DNA from: Enterobacter asburiae
GTDB lineage: Bacteria > Pseudomonadota > Gammaproteobacteria > Enterobacterales > Enterobacteriaceae
NCBI RefSeq assembly: GCF_024599655.1
Contig: NZ_CP102247.1
Coordinates: forward strand, 2,604,001 to 2,668,000
Direction: 5' to 3'
DNA: 64,000 nucleotides
Made by a program: the position numbers and the translations under genes. Shown here in pieces: positions 26,037 to 34,799 of this stretch. Every line of letters starts with the position of its first letter. Within the stretch, counting starts at the first letter, position 1. The notes below the pieces were generated by a model. It saw only the letters and a program-made list of their open reading frames with translations, was not told the origin of the DNA and did no database searches.

Positions 26037-26051
26037 TTTATGATTCGTTAG
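26037..26051 (+). promoter_or_regulatory. PaaX-like operator near the paaA start
   Basis: TTTATGATTCGTTAG matches 13 of 15 positions of the PaaX consensus as I remember it (WWTRTGATTCGYGWT). It overlaps the paaA translation-initiation region. Together with GAATCA at 26075-26080 it forms a spaced TGATTC-N28-GAATCA inverted pair, like the PaaX footprint reported in E. coli. Occupancy is inferred. Confidence 0.6.
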
Positions 26052-26140
26052 TTTGCAAATTAAAGCGTAATGTTGAATCACTTCGTTTTTTAAAAGTTAC
26101 ACAAAGGTTAAATATAACCCCAAGAATTGTTTCCTGGTTT

Positions 26141-26156
26141 TGTGATGTTGCTCGCA
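26141..26156. promoter_or_regulatory. Possible CRP site in the paaA-paaZ divergent region
   Basis: TGTGATGTTGCTCGCA keeps a perfect left half (TGTGA) and a degraded right half (TCGCA) of the CRP consensus at the right spacing. CRP control of both paa promoters is known in E. coli, and the site lies between them here. Weak on sequence alone. Confidence 0.4.
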
Positions 26157-26253
26157 AGGCTTTTACAGCACGCCCTGTACACAGCCGCTTTGCGCGCGGC
26201 AATTCATCAGACCGGATCACAATGTTAACAATTCATTAAAACTGAGCTTGATT

Positions 26254-26268
26254 TTTATGATTCATGAT
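26254..26268 (+). promoter_or_regulatory. PaaX-like operator upstream of paaZ
   Basis: TTTATGATTCATGAT matches 14 of 15 positions of the remembered PaaX consensus. It ends 43 bases before the paaZ ATG, in position to block its promoter. It pairs logically with the site at 26037-26051 for joint repression of the divergent units. Confidence 0.65.
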
Positions 26269-26311
26269 TAAACTATTAATGAGTAAATTACGTAACATTT
26301 GGAGATAAGCG

Positions 26312-28351
26312 ATGCAGCAGTTAGCCAGCTTCTTATCCGGTACCTGGCAGTCTGGCCGGGGCCGCGAACGCACTATTCATCACGCCATTAGTGGCGAAGC
26401 GCTGTGGAGCGTGACCAGCGAAGGGCTGGACATGACGGCCGCCCGTCGCTATGCGATTGAGCGCGGTGGTGAAGCGCTTCACGAGATGTCCTTTATCGAA
26501 CGTGCGGCCATGCTGAAGGCGGTGGCAAAGCACCTGCTTAGCGAGAAAGAGACGTTTTATGCCCTGTCGGCCCAGACGGGCGCGACGAAGGCGGACAGCT
26601 GGGTAGATATTGAAGGCGGCATCGGCACCCTCTTCACTTACGCCAGCCTGGGCAGCCGCGAGCTGCCGGATGACACGCTCTGGCCGGAAGACGAGTTAAT
26701 CCCGCTGTCAAAAGAAGGCGGCTTTGCGGCGCGCCACGTCCTGACCTCAAAATCCGGGGTGGCGGTGCACATCAACGCCTTTAACTTCCCCTGCTGGGGG
26801 ATGCTGGAAAAGCTGGCGCCGACCTGGCTTGCCGGGATGCCCGCCATCATTAAACCCGCTACCGCTACCGCGCAGGTGACGCAGGCGATGGTGAAATCCA
26901 TCGTGGACAGCGGACTGGTGCCGGACGGCGCCATCAGCCTGATCTGCGGCGGCGCGGGGGATCTCCTCGACCAGCTCGACAGCCAGGACGTCGTGACCTT
27001 TACCGGCTCCGCCAGTACAGGGCAAAGCCTGCGCGTGCACCCAAATATTGTGGCGAATTCGATTCCGTTCACCATGGAAGCCGACTCCCTGAACTGCTGC
27101 GTGCTGGGGGAAGACGTTACGCCAGACCAGTCGGAATTTGCCCTGTTCATCCGAGAAGTGGTCCGTGAGATGACCGCTAAGGCCGGGCAGAAATGTACGG
27201 CCATTCGCCGGATTATCGTCCCGCAAAACCAGATTGACGCCGTGAGCCAGGCGCTGATTGCCCGGCTGGAAAAGGTGGTGGTGGGCGACCCGGCGCAGGA
27301 AGGAGTGAAGATGGGGGCGCTGGTCAACGCCGAACAGCGCGCGGACGTGCAGGAGAAGGTGGAGCAACTGATCGCCGCTGGCTGCCAGATCCGTCTGGGT
27401 GGCAAAGCGGATCTGCAGGCCGCGGGCGCATTCTTCCCGCCGACCCTGCTGTTCTGCCCGCAGCCGGATGAAACCCCGGCCGTCCACGCGACCGAAGCCT
27501 TCGGCCCGGTTGCAACGCTGATGCCGTATCGCAACGCACGCCACGCGATGCAGCTTGCCCGCGCGGGCGGCGGCAGCCTGGCGGGTACGCTGGTCACCGC
27601 AGACTTGGCCATTGCCCGCCAGTTTATTGCCGGTGCGGCGCGCGCCCACGGGCGTATTCAGATCCTTAACGAGGAATCAGCAAAAGAGTCTACCGGCCAC
27701 GGCTCCCCGCTGCCTCAGCTGGTGCACGGCGGCCCGGGCCGCGCGGGCGGCGGAGAAGAGCTTGGCGGCCTGCGCGCGGTGAAGCACTACCTGCAGCGCA
27801 CCGCGATTCAGGGCAGTCCGACGATGCTGGCCGCCATTGGCAAACAGTGGGTGCGTGGCGCAACGGTGCAGGAAGATCGCGTTCATCCGTTCCGCAAATA
27901 CTTTGAGGAGCTACAGCCGGGCGACAGCCTGCTGACGCCGCGCCGCACCCTCACGGAAGCAGACATTGTGAACTTTGCCTGCCTGAGCGGCGACCACTTC
28001 TATGCCCATATGGACAAAATCGGCGCGGCAGAGTCGATCTTTGGCGAGCGCGTGGTGCACGGCTACTTCCTGATCTCCGCCGCCGCGGGGCTGTTTGTTG
28101 ATGCGGGCGTTGGGCCAGTTATTGCCAACTACGGCATGGAAAACCTGCGCTTTATCGAGCCGGTTAAACCGGGCGATACCATACAGGTGCGTCTGACCTG
28201 CAAACGTAAAACGCTGAAGAAACAGCGTACCGCGGAGGAAAAACCGACCGGCGTGGTGGAATGGGCGGTTGAGATCTTCAACCAGCACCAGCAGGCCGTG
28301 GCGCTCTACTCCATTTTGACGCTGGTGGCGCGCCAGCAGGGCGAATTCTGA
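26312..28351 (+). CDS. paaZ: PaaZ, bifunctional oxepin-CoA hydrolase / 3-oxo-5,6-dehydrosuberyl-CoA semialdehyde dehydrogenase
   Basis: 679 residues (E. coli 681). The N-terminal aldehyde dehydrogenase domain (1 to about 520) has the general base Glu256 and nucleophile Cys295 (GQKCTAIRR). The C-terminal MaoC-like hydratase domain (about 530-679) has Asp561 and His566 in LSGDHFYAHMD. The hydratase opens the oxepin ring and the dehydrogenase oxidises the resulting aldehyde. It is divergent from paaA and ends before a REP palindrome. GGAGATAAGCG precedes the ATG. Confidence 0.97.
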   Translation: MQQLASFLSGTWQSGRGRERTIHHAISGEALWSVTSEGLDMTAARRYAIERGGEALHEMSFIERAAMLKAVAKHLLSEKETFYALSAQTGATKADSWVDIEGGIGTLFTYASLGSRELPDDTLWPEDELIPLSKEGGFAARHVLTSKSGVAVHINAFNFPCWGMLEKLAPTWLAGMPAIIKPATATAQVTQAMVKSIVDSGLVPDGAISLICGGAGDLLDQLDSQDVVTFTGSASTGQSLRVHPNIVANSIPFTMEADSLNCCVLGEDVTPDQSEFALFIREVVREMTAKAGQKCTAIRRIIVPQNQIDAVSQALIARLEKVVVGDPAQEGVKMGALVNAEQRADVQEKVEQLIAAGCQIRLGGKADLQAAGAFFPPTLLFCPQPDETPAVHATEAFGPVATLMPYRNARHAMQLARAGGGSLAGTLVTADLAIARQFIAGAARAHGRIQILNEESAKESTGHGSPLPQLVHGGPGRAGGGEELGGLRAVKHYLQRTAIQGSPTMLAAIGKQWVRGATVQEDRVHPFRKYFEELQPGDSLLTPRRTLTEADIVNFACLSGDHFYAHMDKIGAAESIFGERVVHGYFLISAAAGLFVDAGVGPVIANYGMENLRFIEPVKPGDTIQVRLTCKRKTLKKQRTAEEKPTGVVEWAVEIFNQHQQAVALYSILTLVARQQGEF

Positions 28352-28375
28352 CACCTTCCCTTCACCGCCTTTTCT

Positions 28376-28405
28376 GCCGGGTGGCGCGATGCTTACCCGG
28401 CCTAC
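28376..28405. repeat. REP-type palindrome after paaZ
   Basis: GCCGGGTGGCGCGATGCTTA followed by CCCGGCCTAC has the enterobacterial REP core (GCCGGGTGGCG...CCCGGCCTAC). It lies 25 bases past the paaZ stop and probably protects or ends its transcript. Confidence 0.85.
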
Positions 28406-28449
28406 GGCGACCTGCCGGGGTGTGACGCCGCCCCGCTCTTTTTTTAACC

Positions 28450-28465
28450 TGGCAAGACTGACAAA
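28450..28465 (+). promoter_or_regulatory. FeaR-like site upstream of tynA
   Basis: TGGCA-N8-AAA matches the FeaR recognition pattern TGNCA-N8-AAA that I recall from E. coli. It lies about 92 bases before the tynA ATG. An equivalent match lies upstream of feaB, which strengthens the case. Inferred from pattern only. Confidence 0.55.
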
Positions 28466-28556
28466 TAACCTGGCAGATGCAGGCAAACGCTTTTCTCATG
28501 GGCCTGTCAGGATAAGGCTGTCACAACACAATAAACACAACAAGATGAGGTCTACG

Positions 28557-30833
28557 ATGGGAAGCAATTCTTCTTTTTCTGCCCGTAGAACGGCGCTGGC
28601 CATGGCCGTTGCGCTGTGTTGCGCCTGGCAATCCCCTGTTTTCGCCCACGGCAGCGAGGCGCATATGGTCCCGATGGACAAAACGCTGCAGGACTTTGGC
28701 GCGGACGTTCAGTGGGATGATTACGCACAGATGTTCACCATTGCGAAAGACGGTGCCTTTGTGAAGGTTAAACCGGGCGCAAAAAACGCCATCGTCAACG
28801 GTAAAACCCTCAGGCTTGAGGTGCCGGTGGTGATGAAAGGCAAGAAAGCCTTTATTTCCGATACCTTCATCAATGATGTTTTCCAGTCAGGACTCGATCA
28901 GACCTTCCAGGTTGAAAAACGCCCTCACCCGCTAAACGCGCTAACGGCGGACGAAATTAAGCAGGCCGTTGAGATTGTGAAAGCCTCGGCGGATTTTAAA
29001 CCGAATACCCGCTTTACCCAGATTGCCCTTGCAGAGCCTGAGAAAGCTAAAGTGTGGGACTTTGTGCTTAACGGTACGGCCGTGGATGCCCCCCGCCAGG
29101 CGAAGATCGTCATGCTTGATGGAAAACACGTTATCGAAAGCGTGGTGGACCTGAAGGATAAAAAAATCCTGCGCTGGGAACCGGTGAAAGACGCGCACGG
29201 CATGGTGCTGCTGGATGATTTCACCGCGGTTCAGCAGATTATCAACGAGAGCACAGAGTTTGCCGAGGTGCTTAAAAAGCACGGTATCACCGACCCGAAA
29301 AAAGTGATTACCACGCCGCTGACCGTCGGCTATTTCGACGGTAAAGACGGCCTGAAGCAGGAAGATCGCCTGCTGAAGGTGGTGAGCTATCTGGATGTCG
29401 GCGACGGCAACTACTGGGCGCACCCGATTGAGAACCTGGTGGCCGTGGTCGATCTTGAACAGAAAAAGATCCAGAAGATTGAAGAAGGCGCCGTTGTTCC
29501 GGTTCCCATGACCCCGCGTCCCTATGATGGCCGCGATCGCGTTGAGACGCCGAAAAAACCGCTCAACATCACTGAGCCGGAAGGCAAGAACTACACCATC
29601 ACCGGGGATATGGTGCACTGGCAGAACTGGGATTTCCACCTGAGCCTGGACTCCCGCGTCGGCCCGATGATTTCAACCGTCACCTATAACGACAACGGCA
29701 AAAAGCGCCAGATTATGTATCAGGGGTCGCTTGGCGGCATGATCGTCCCTTACGGCGATCCGGACGTGGGCTGGTACTTTAAAGCCTATCTCGACTCCGG
29801 AGACTACGGTATGGGCACCCTGACCTCACCGCTGGTGCGCGGTAAAGACGTGCCGTCCAACGCCGTGATGCTCAATGAAACCATCCCGGATTACACCGGC
29901 GCGCCGATGGAGATCCCGCGCGCGATCGCCATTTTCGAACGCTACGCGGGGCCGGAATACAAACATCAGGAGATGGGCCAGCCAAACGTCAGCACCGAGC
30001 GCCGCGAGCTGGTGGTACGCTGGGTGAGTACCGTAGGCAACTACGATTACATCTTCGACTGGGTGTTTCATGAAAATGGCACCATCGGCATTGATGCTGG
30101 CGCGACGGGTATCGAGGCGGTGAAAGGCGTTCAGGCGAAAACCATGCACGACGCCACCGCCAAAGACGACACGAAATACGGCACGCTGATCGACCATAAC
30201 ATCGTGGGCACCACCCACCAGCACATCTATAACTTCCGTCTCGATATGGACGTGGACGGCGTCAACAACAAGCTGGTGGCGATGGATCCAGAAGTGAAGC
30301 CGAATACCGCCGGTGGCCCGCGCACCAGTACCATGCAGGTGAATCAGTACGATATCGACACCGAACAGCAGGCGGCGCAGAAGTTCGACCCGGGCACCAT
30401 TCGGCTGCTGAGCAACACCAGTAAAGAGAACCGCATGGGCAACCCGGTTTCGTATCAGATTATCCCTTACGCGGGCGGCACGCACCCGGTGGCAAGCGGT
30501 GCGAAATTTGCCCCGGACGAGTGGATCTATCATCGCCTGAGCTTTATGGACAAACAGCTTTGGGTGACGCGCTACCATCCGGATGAGCTGTACCCGGAAG
30601 GCAAATTCCCGAACCGCTCCATCCACGATACGGGGCTGGGGCAGTACAGCAAGGATAACGAGTCGCTGAACGACCAGGATGACGTGGTCTGGATGACCAC
30701 CGGCACCACCCACGTCGCCCGCGCGGAGGAGTGGCCGATTATGCCGACGGAATGGGTGCATACCCTGCTTAAACCGTGGAACTTCTTCGACGAGACGCCA
30801 ACGCTCGGGAAAAAGAAAGACGAACAGAAATAA
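28557..30833 (+). CDS. tynA: TynA, periplasmic copper-containing primary-amine oxidase
   Basis: 758 residues (E. coli 757). A Sec signal peptide ends near FAHG (residue 30). The mature protein has the N-terminal stalk domain, then the catalytic domain with base Asp413 (YLDSGDYGMG), the topaquinone precursor Tyr496 in VGNYDYIFDW, and copper ligands His554 and His556 (THQHIYNF) plus a later His in TTHVARAEEW. It oxidises phenylethylamine, tyramine and related amines to aldehydes, ammonia and H2O2. The start at 28557 follows GAGG and the family N-terminus. A terminator follows directly. Confidence 0.97.
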   Translation: MGSNSSFSARRTALAMAVALCCAWQSPVFAHGSEAHMVPMDKTLQDFGADVQWDDYAQMFTIAKDGAFVKVKPGAKNAIVNGKTLRLEVPVVMKGKKAFISDTFINDVFQSGLDQTFQVEKRPHPLNALTADEIKQAVEIVKASADFKPNTRFTQIALAEPEKAKVWDFVLNGTAVDAPRQAKIVMLDGKHVIESVVDLKDKKILRWEPVKDAHGMVLLDDFTAVQQIINESTEFAEVLKKHGITDPKKVITTPLTVGYFDGKDGLKQEDRLLKVVSYLDVGDGNYWAHPIENLVAVVDLEQKKIQKIEEGAVVPVPMTPRPYDGRDRVETPKKPLNITEPEGKNYTITGDMVHWQNWDFHLSLDSRVGPMISTVTYNDNGKKRQIMYQGSLGGMIVPYGDPDVGWYFKAYLDSGDYGMGTLTSPLVRGKDVPSNAVMLNETIPDYTGAPMEIPRAIAIFERYAGPEYKHQEMGQPNVSTERRELVVRWVSTVGNYDYIFDWVFHENGTIGIDAGATGIEAVKGVQAKTMHDATAKDDTKYGTLIDHNIVGTTHQHIYNFRLDMDVDGVNNKLVAMDPEVKPNTAGGPRTSTMQVNQYDIDTEQQAAQKFDPGTIRLLSNTSKENRMGNPVSYQIIPYAGGTHPVASGAKFAPDEWIYHRLSFMDKQLWVTRYHPDELYPEGKFPNRSIHDTGLGQYSKDNESLNDQDDVVWMTTGTTHVARAEEWPIMPTEWVHTLLKPWNFFDETPTLGKKKDEQK

Positions 30834-30840
30834 ATAACGC

Positions 30841-30868
30841 ACCGGGCGCAATGCCCGGTTTATTTTTC
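30841..30868 (+). terminator. Terminator after tynA
   Basis: Stem ACCGGGC / GCCCGGT with a five-base loop (GCAAT), followed by TTATTTTT. It lies seven bases past the tynA stop. A classical intrinsic terminator. Confidence 0.85.
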
Positions 30869-30956
30869 CCTGAAATATTGAGAAATCATCGGCTCTGCTT
30901 ATAGTAATTGGAATAACATCCACTTGATCTATCCCCTGGAAGGGAAAACGCGCCTT

Positions 30957-32063
30957 ATGGAAAAAAGACACAACACCACGCCAGAGCTGGCTACGTGGCC
31001 CTCCCGCAAATCGATGGTGCTTCACGGGCTGGAAACGAACCTGTCGTGGCTGGCGTTTGTTAATTTTAGCTTTGCGCTGATGGTCCTGCTGCGCAATGTC
31101 CTTTTCGGCAACATTGATAACCTTTTACACGTCGAACCGCATCTCCGGTTTATGGTTGACGCCTCGATGCTGGGCGTGATCATTCTGTCCGCTGCGCTAA
31201 CGCTGATGGCCTGGCGCCATATAGCGGGTATCAGCGTGGTTCTGTTTATTTGCAGCGTGCTCTGGTCGCTATGTTGTTACTGGTTCATCCACGACGTACA
31301 CCTTCCTCATCCATGGCCGATTTTTGTCACCCTGCTGATGGCCGGGATGACGGCGCTCTATTTTCATCCTGTTGGTCTGATATCCTTTGTTCTGCCGCTC
31401 TGGCTTACCATGCCCGTTGCCAGTATGGCGCAGAATACGGGGATCAACATTCGCTTCGCTGGATTGTGGGTCGTTTTTACGCTCATTCTCATTTTCGGGC
31501 GTTTTATCTTGCTGAGCTGGTTTGAAGAGGCCTGGCGTCGCAACCAGCAGAACCAACTCTTGATTTCGCGTCTGGATGCGCTGGCGCATCAGGATCCTCT
31601 GACAAAAACGGCCAATCGCCGGGCTATGGAGCTGGTGCTGGAAAATGCGGTTGAGCAGGGAAAAACCTTTACTCTGATTATGCTGGATGTCGATTACTTC
31701 AAGCGTTACAACGATACCTACGGACATCAGGCCGGTGACGAGTGCCTGACTCGCGTGGCTGAAGTGCTTAAAACATCGGTGCGGACGCCTGACGATGTAG
31801 TGTCACGCTACGGCGGCGAGGAGTTCGTGGTGATCCTGTTTAACTGCCCGGAAAACATTGCTGAAAAGGTGGCCTTACGCATACAGGACGGCCTGCGCGC
31901 GGAGTCCATACCGCACAGCGCGTCAACCGTTAGCGACCATGTCACCGTGAGCATGGGGATTGCGAGCATGGCGGAAGGGTTAGCGGGCACCGAGATCATC
32001 GCTCGCGCCGATGCGGCGCTGTATCGGGCGAAGGAGGCCGGGCGGGATCGGTGGGCGCTGTAA
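30957..32063 (+). CDS. Membrane-bound diguanylate cyclase (GGDEF domain)
   Basis: About 368 residues. The N-terminal half holds about six transmembrane segments (LAFVNFSFALMVLLRNVLF through FAGLWVVFTLILIFGRFILL); a short linker leads to a GGDEF domain at about 205-368. The active site reads RYGGEEFVVIL (GGEEF), with substrate-loop DVDYFKRYNDTYGHQAGDE, so it should be active and make c-di-GMP. No RxxD inhibitory site is obvious five residues before GGEEF. It lies between tynA and feaB, unlike in K-12, with terminators on both sides. The start at 30957 is a guess; a TTG at 30924 is possible. Confidence 0.85.
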   Translation: MEKRHNTTPELATWPSRKSMVLHGLETNLSWLAFVNFSFALMVLLRNVLFGNIDNLLHVEPHLRFMVDASMLGVIILSAALTLMAWRHIAGISVVLFICSVLWSLCCYWFIHDVHLPHPWPIFVTLLMAGMTALYFHPVGLISFVLPLWLTMPVASMAQNTGINIRFAGLWVVFTLILIFGRFILLSWFEEAWRRNQQNQLLISRLDALAHQDPLTKTANRRAMELVLENAVEQGKTFTLIMLDVDYFKRYNDTYGHQAGDECLTRVAEVLKTSVRTPDDVVSRYGGEEFVVILFNCPENIAEKVALRIQDGLRAESIPHSASTVSDHVTVSMGIASMAEGLAGTEIIARADAALYRAKEAGRDRWAL

Positions 32064-32069
32064 ATAAAA

Positions 32070-32142
32070 GCCGGGTGGCGCTGCGCTTACCCGGCCTACA
32101 ACGACTCGCACCGTAGGCCGGGTAAGCGCAGCGCCACCCGGC
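32070..32142. terminator. BIME of two REP units; 30-bp perfect inverted repeat
   Basis: The left arm 32070-32099 (beginning GCCGGGTGGCGCTGCGCTTA) and the right arm 32113-32142 are exact reverse complements over 30 bases, with a 13-base loop. It sits between the convergent diguanylate cyclase and feaB genes. A T-run follows on the plus strand, so it probably ends transcription from both sides. Confidence 0.9.
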
Positions 32143-32149
32143 TTGTTTT

Positions 32150-33649
32150 TTAATACCGCACGCAAACCGACTTGGTTTCACACCAGCCGTCCAGCCAGTC
32201 CGGGCCAAAGTCACGCCCGGTGCCGGACTGCTTCATGCCGCCGAAAGGCAGGTTGGCGTCGATCAGCGTATGGCTGTTCACCCAGACGGTGCCCGCCTGC
32301 AGCCTGTCGGTATACTCCAGCGCCTTGCTGATATTCTGCGTCCAGACGCTGGCCGTCAGACCATATTCGCTGTCGTTTGCCAGCTGGAGTGCCTCTTCCC
32401 CGTCGGCGACGCGCACCACGTTGACCACCGGGCCAAACACCTCTTCACGCGTCAGGCGCAGCGAGGCATCCGGGTTCACCACCAGCGTCGGCGAAACGTA
32501 ATAGCCTTTGCCTTCCGGCCCCCGGTTACCGACGATCAGCTCCGCGCTGCGCGACTTCGCTTCATCAAGGAAGGTCTGCACCTTGTCACAGTGCGCGCGC
32601 GACACCAGCGGGTTGATAAACGCTTCCGGCGACATGCCCGGCCCGACGCTCAGGGATTTCACCGCCTGCTCAAACCCGCTGACCAGCGTGTCAAACAGCG
32701 GCGCTTCAATGTAGATGCGCGAGCTCGCCGCGCACACCTGCCCCTGGTTCAGGAAGCTGCCGGTCATCAGGCCTTCGATCACCCACGCCGGATCCGCGTC
32801 TTTCAGTACGATAGCCGGGTTTTTCCCACCCAGCTCCAGGGTCACCCCGGTTAGCGTATCCGCCGCCACGCGGGCGATTTGCTTGCCCGTCGCCGTTGAG
32901 CCGGTAAAGCTCACCTTTGCAATATACGGATGCGAGGTCAGCGCTGCGCCGCACACCGCGCCGCTCCCGGTTACCACGTTGAACACCCCGTCCGGAATGC
33001 CCGCTTCGCTTGCCAGTTCCGCCACCCGCAGCATGGTTAGCGGCGTGGTTTCTGACGGCTTGATGACAATAGAGCAGCCCGCGGCCAGCGCAGGCATCAC
33101 TTTCCACATCCCGATCATCAGCGGGAAGTTCCAGGGCACAATCCCGGCCACCACGCCAACCGGCTCTTTACGCGTCCACGCCTGATAGCGGGCGCCCTGC
33201 GGCAGCGGGATGGAAAGGTCGAGGGTCTTACCCGAAATTTTGGTGGTCAGCCCGGCGGTATAGCGCATCCAGTTCAGGGTGCAGCTGACTTCAAACATGC
33301 GGGAAATGTTAATGGATTTGCCCTGCTCCAGCGTTTCAAGCTGGGCCAGCTCCTCGCTGTGCTGTTCGACCAGATCGGCAAAATGAAGCAGGATCCGCTC
33401 GCGCTCTGCCGGCAGTTTTCCGGCCCAGCTGCGGGCGACAAACGCGCGCCAGCCGGACATGACGGCACGGTCAACGTCATCGACGCTGGCATCGGCAGTT
33501 GAGGCAATGACCTCGCCCGTGGCCGGGTTGAAGACGTTCAGCCGTTTTTCACTGTCCGACGCGGCCTGACGCCCTTCAATCCACAGGCCATGCTGTCGGT
33601 CTAAAAATTGTTGTACGGCAGGCTGAATGGCCACCTGTGATTCAGACAT
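32150..33649 (-). CDS. feaB: FeaB, phenylacetaldehyde dehydrogenase
   Basis: 499 residues, as in E. coli. Aldehyde dehydrogenase with catalytic Glu in VTLELGGKNPAIV and Cys in FLNQGQVCAASSR, and NAD site FTGSTATGKQIARV. It oxidises phenylacetaldehyde from TynA to phenylacetate, the entry substrate for PaaK. The ATG at 33649 has AGGAG upstream. Expression from a FeaR-activated promoter is inferred from the match at 33747-33762. Confidence 0.96.
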   Translation of the reverse strand: MSESQVAIQPAVQQFLDRQHGLWIEGRQAASDSEKRLNVFNPATGEVIASTADASVDDVDRAVMSGWRAFVARSWAGKLPAERERILLHFADLVEQHSEELAQLETLEQGKSINISRMFEVSCTLNWMRYTAGLTTKISGKTLDLSIPLPQGARYQAWTRKEPVGVVAGIVPWNFPLMIGMWKVMPALAAGCSIVIKPSETTPLTMLRVAELASEAGIPDGVFNVVTGSGAVCGAALTSHPYIAKVSFTGSTATGKQIARVAADTLTGVTLELGGKNPAIVLKDADPAWVIEGLMTGSFLNQGQVCAASSRIYIEAPLFDTLVSGFEQAVKSLSVGPGMSPEAFINPLVSRAHCDKVQTFLDEAKSRSAELIVGNRGPEGKGYYVSPTLVVNPDASLRLTREEVFGPVVNVVRVADGEEALQLANDSEYGLTASVWTQNISKALEYTDRLQAGTVWVNSHTLIDANLPFGGMKQSGTGRDFGPDWLDGWCETKSVCVRY

Positions 33650-33746
33650 AGGATACTCCTTCGTTATTCTTCGCAGGGTGTCCATCCAGTCTAAGTGGGG
33701 TTTTGCATTCTCGCTTTTGTCTCTGTGACATTCGCTTTGCCACCTG

Positions 33747-33762
33747 TGACAGGCTCCGCAAA
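33747..33762. promoter_or_regulatory. FeaR-like site between feaB and feaR
   Basis: TGACA-N8-AAA, matching the remembered FeaR pattern TGNCA-N8-AAA, lies in the divergent region about 98 bases from the feaB start. A second TGACA at 33726-33730 lacks the AAA element. Confidence 0.5.
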
Positions 33763-33890
33763 TCGCGATAATTGCCGCTTATATCGCTGTTACCGGTGAG
33801 TGTTCTTTCCTATAGTCAGCCTCATAGCTCTGACAAAATGCAACACAAATGCAACAATGCGAAAACGTTGACGGTGCAGTGAGAGAAACG

Positions 33891-34799
33891 ATGGCGTGTG
33901 CAAGCGAGCAGGAACAGTATCAGCAGTGGCTGGCGCAAATTAACCAGGTTTGCGGGCGTTTTAACGCGCAGCCCACCGAGGGGAAGTTCTTCGGCGAGCT
34001 GGAGACCAGCTATGCGCGCAGCCTGAAGCTCAGCACCGTGACCGCAGGCGGCGTTAACCTGTTCCGCTCCCGTCAGGAGATTACGCAGAGTAACGATGCC
34101 TGGTTTTATACCGTGTTCCAGCTTGAAGGCAGCGCAGAAATTGAACAGGATGAGCGTCGGGCAGTACTCAGAACCGGTGATATCACGCTGATTGACGCGT
34201 CGCGTCCCTGCTCGATCAACTGGCGGGAAAAATCCCGCCAGATTTCGCTGCTGGTTCCCCGTCAGATTATTGAGCAGCAGTGTCGTTTCCAGGAGATAAG
34301 CTGCGCGACGGCCCTTTCCCGCACCTTGCCCACGGTACAGCTGAGCCACCGCCTGCTGATGGAGAGCATGAGCAATGCCGACCTGAGTGACCGGGAGAGC
34401 GAAGCGGCGCTCGAAGCGATGATCTGCCTGCTGCGCCCCGCTTTCCAGCAGCGTGAAATCATTCAGCCGCGCAAGGAACGTCAGTTCCAGCATGTGGTGG
34501 CGCTGATTGACGACCATATTCAGTCTGAATCACTGCGCCCGGAATGGATTGCCGCCGAGAGCGGTATGTCCGTGCGCAGCCTCTATCGCATGTTTGCCGA
34601 AAAGGGGCTGGTGGTGGCGCAGTACATCAAAAACCGTCGTCTGGATCTGTGTGCGCAGGTACTGCGCGCTGCCGGTGATGATGAAAAGCTGGCGGGCATT
34701 GGCTACAGCTGGGGGTTCACCGACCATAGCCATTTTTCAACGGCGTTTAAGCAGCGTTTTGGCGTCTCGCCGGGTGAATACCGCAGGCGCTACCGCTAA
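33891..34799 (+). CDS. feaR: FeaR, AraC-family activator of tynA and feaB
   Basis: 302 residues (E. coli 301). The N-terminal sensory domain carries AWFYTVFQLEGSAEIEQDER and GDITLIDASRPCS. The C-terminal AraC double helix-turn-helix runs from about 205: LRPEWIAAESGMSVRSLYRM and IGYSWGFTDHSHFSTAFKQRFGVSPGEYRR. It responds to aromatic amines or their aldehydes. Divergent from feaB. The start at 33891 gives the family length; an upstream ATG at 33849 would add 14 residues. Its stop directly abuts the ydbL stop. Confidence 0.94.
   Translation: MACASEQEQYQQWLAQINQVCGRFNAQPTEGKFFGELETSYARSLKLSTVTAGGVNLFRSRQEITQSNDAWFYTVFQLEGSAEIEQDERRAVLRTGDITLIDASRPCSINWREKSRQISLLVPRQIIEQQCRFQEISCATALSRTLPTVQLSHRLLMESMSNADLSDRESEAALEAMICLLRPAFQQREIIQPRKERQFQHVVALIDDHIQSESLRPEWIAAESGMSVRSLYRMFAEKGLVVAQYIKNRRLDLCAQVLRAAGDDEKLAGIGYSWGFTDHSHFSTAFKQRFGVSPGEYRRRYR

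Noticed and set aside
25098..26081. Longer paaA starting at ATG 26081
   Set aside because: It would run through the ribosome binding site and a PaaX-like operator; the GTG at 26027 gives the exact family N-terminus.
29826..31025. 399-codon open frame antisense to tynA
   Set aside because: It lies opposite a full-length, motif-complete TynA and its Arg/His/Val-rich translation has no domain; it is a shadow of GC-rich third-position bias.
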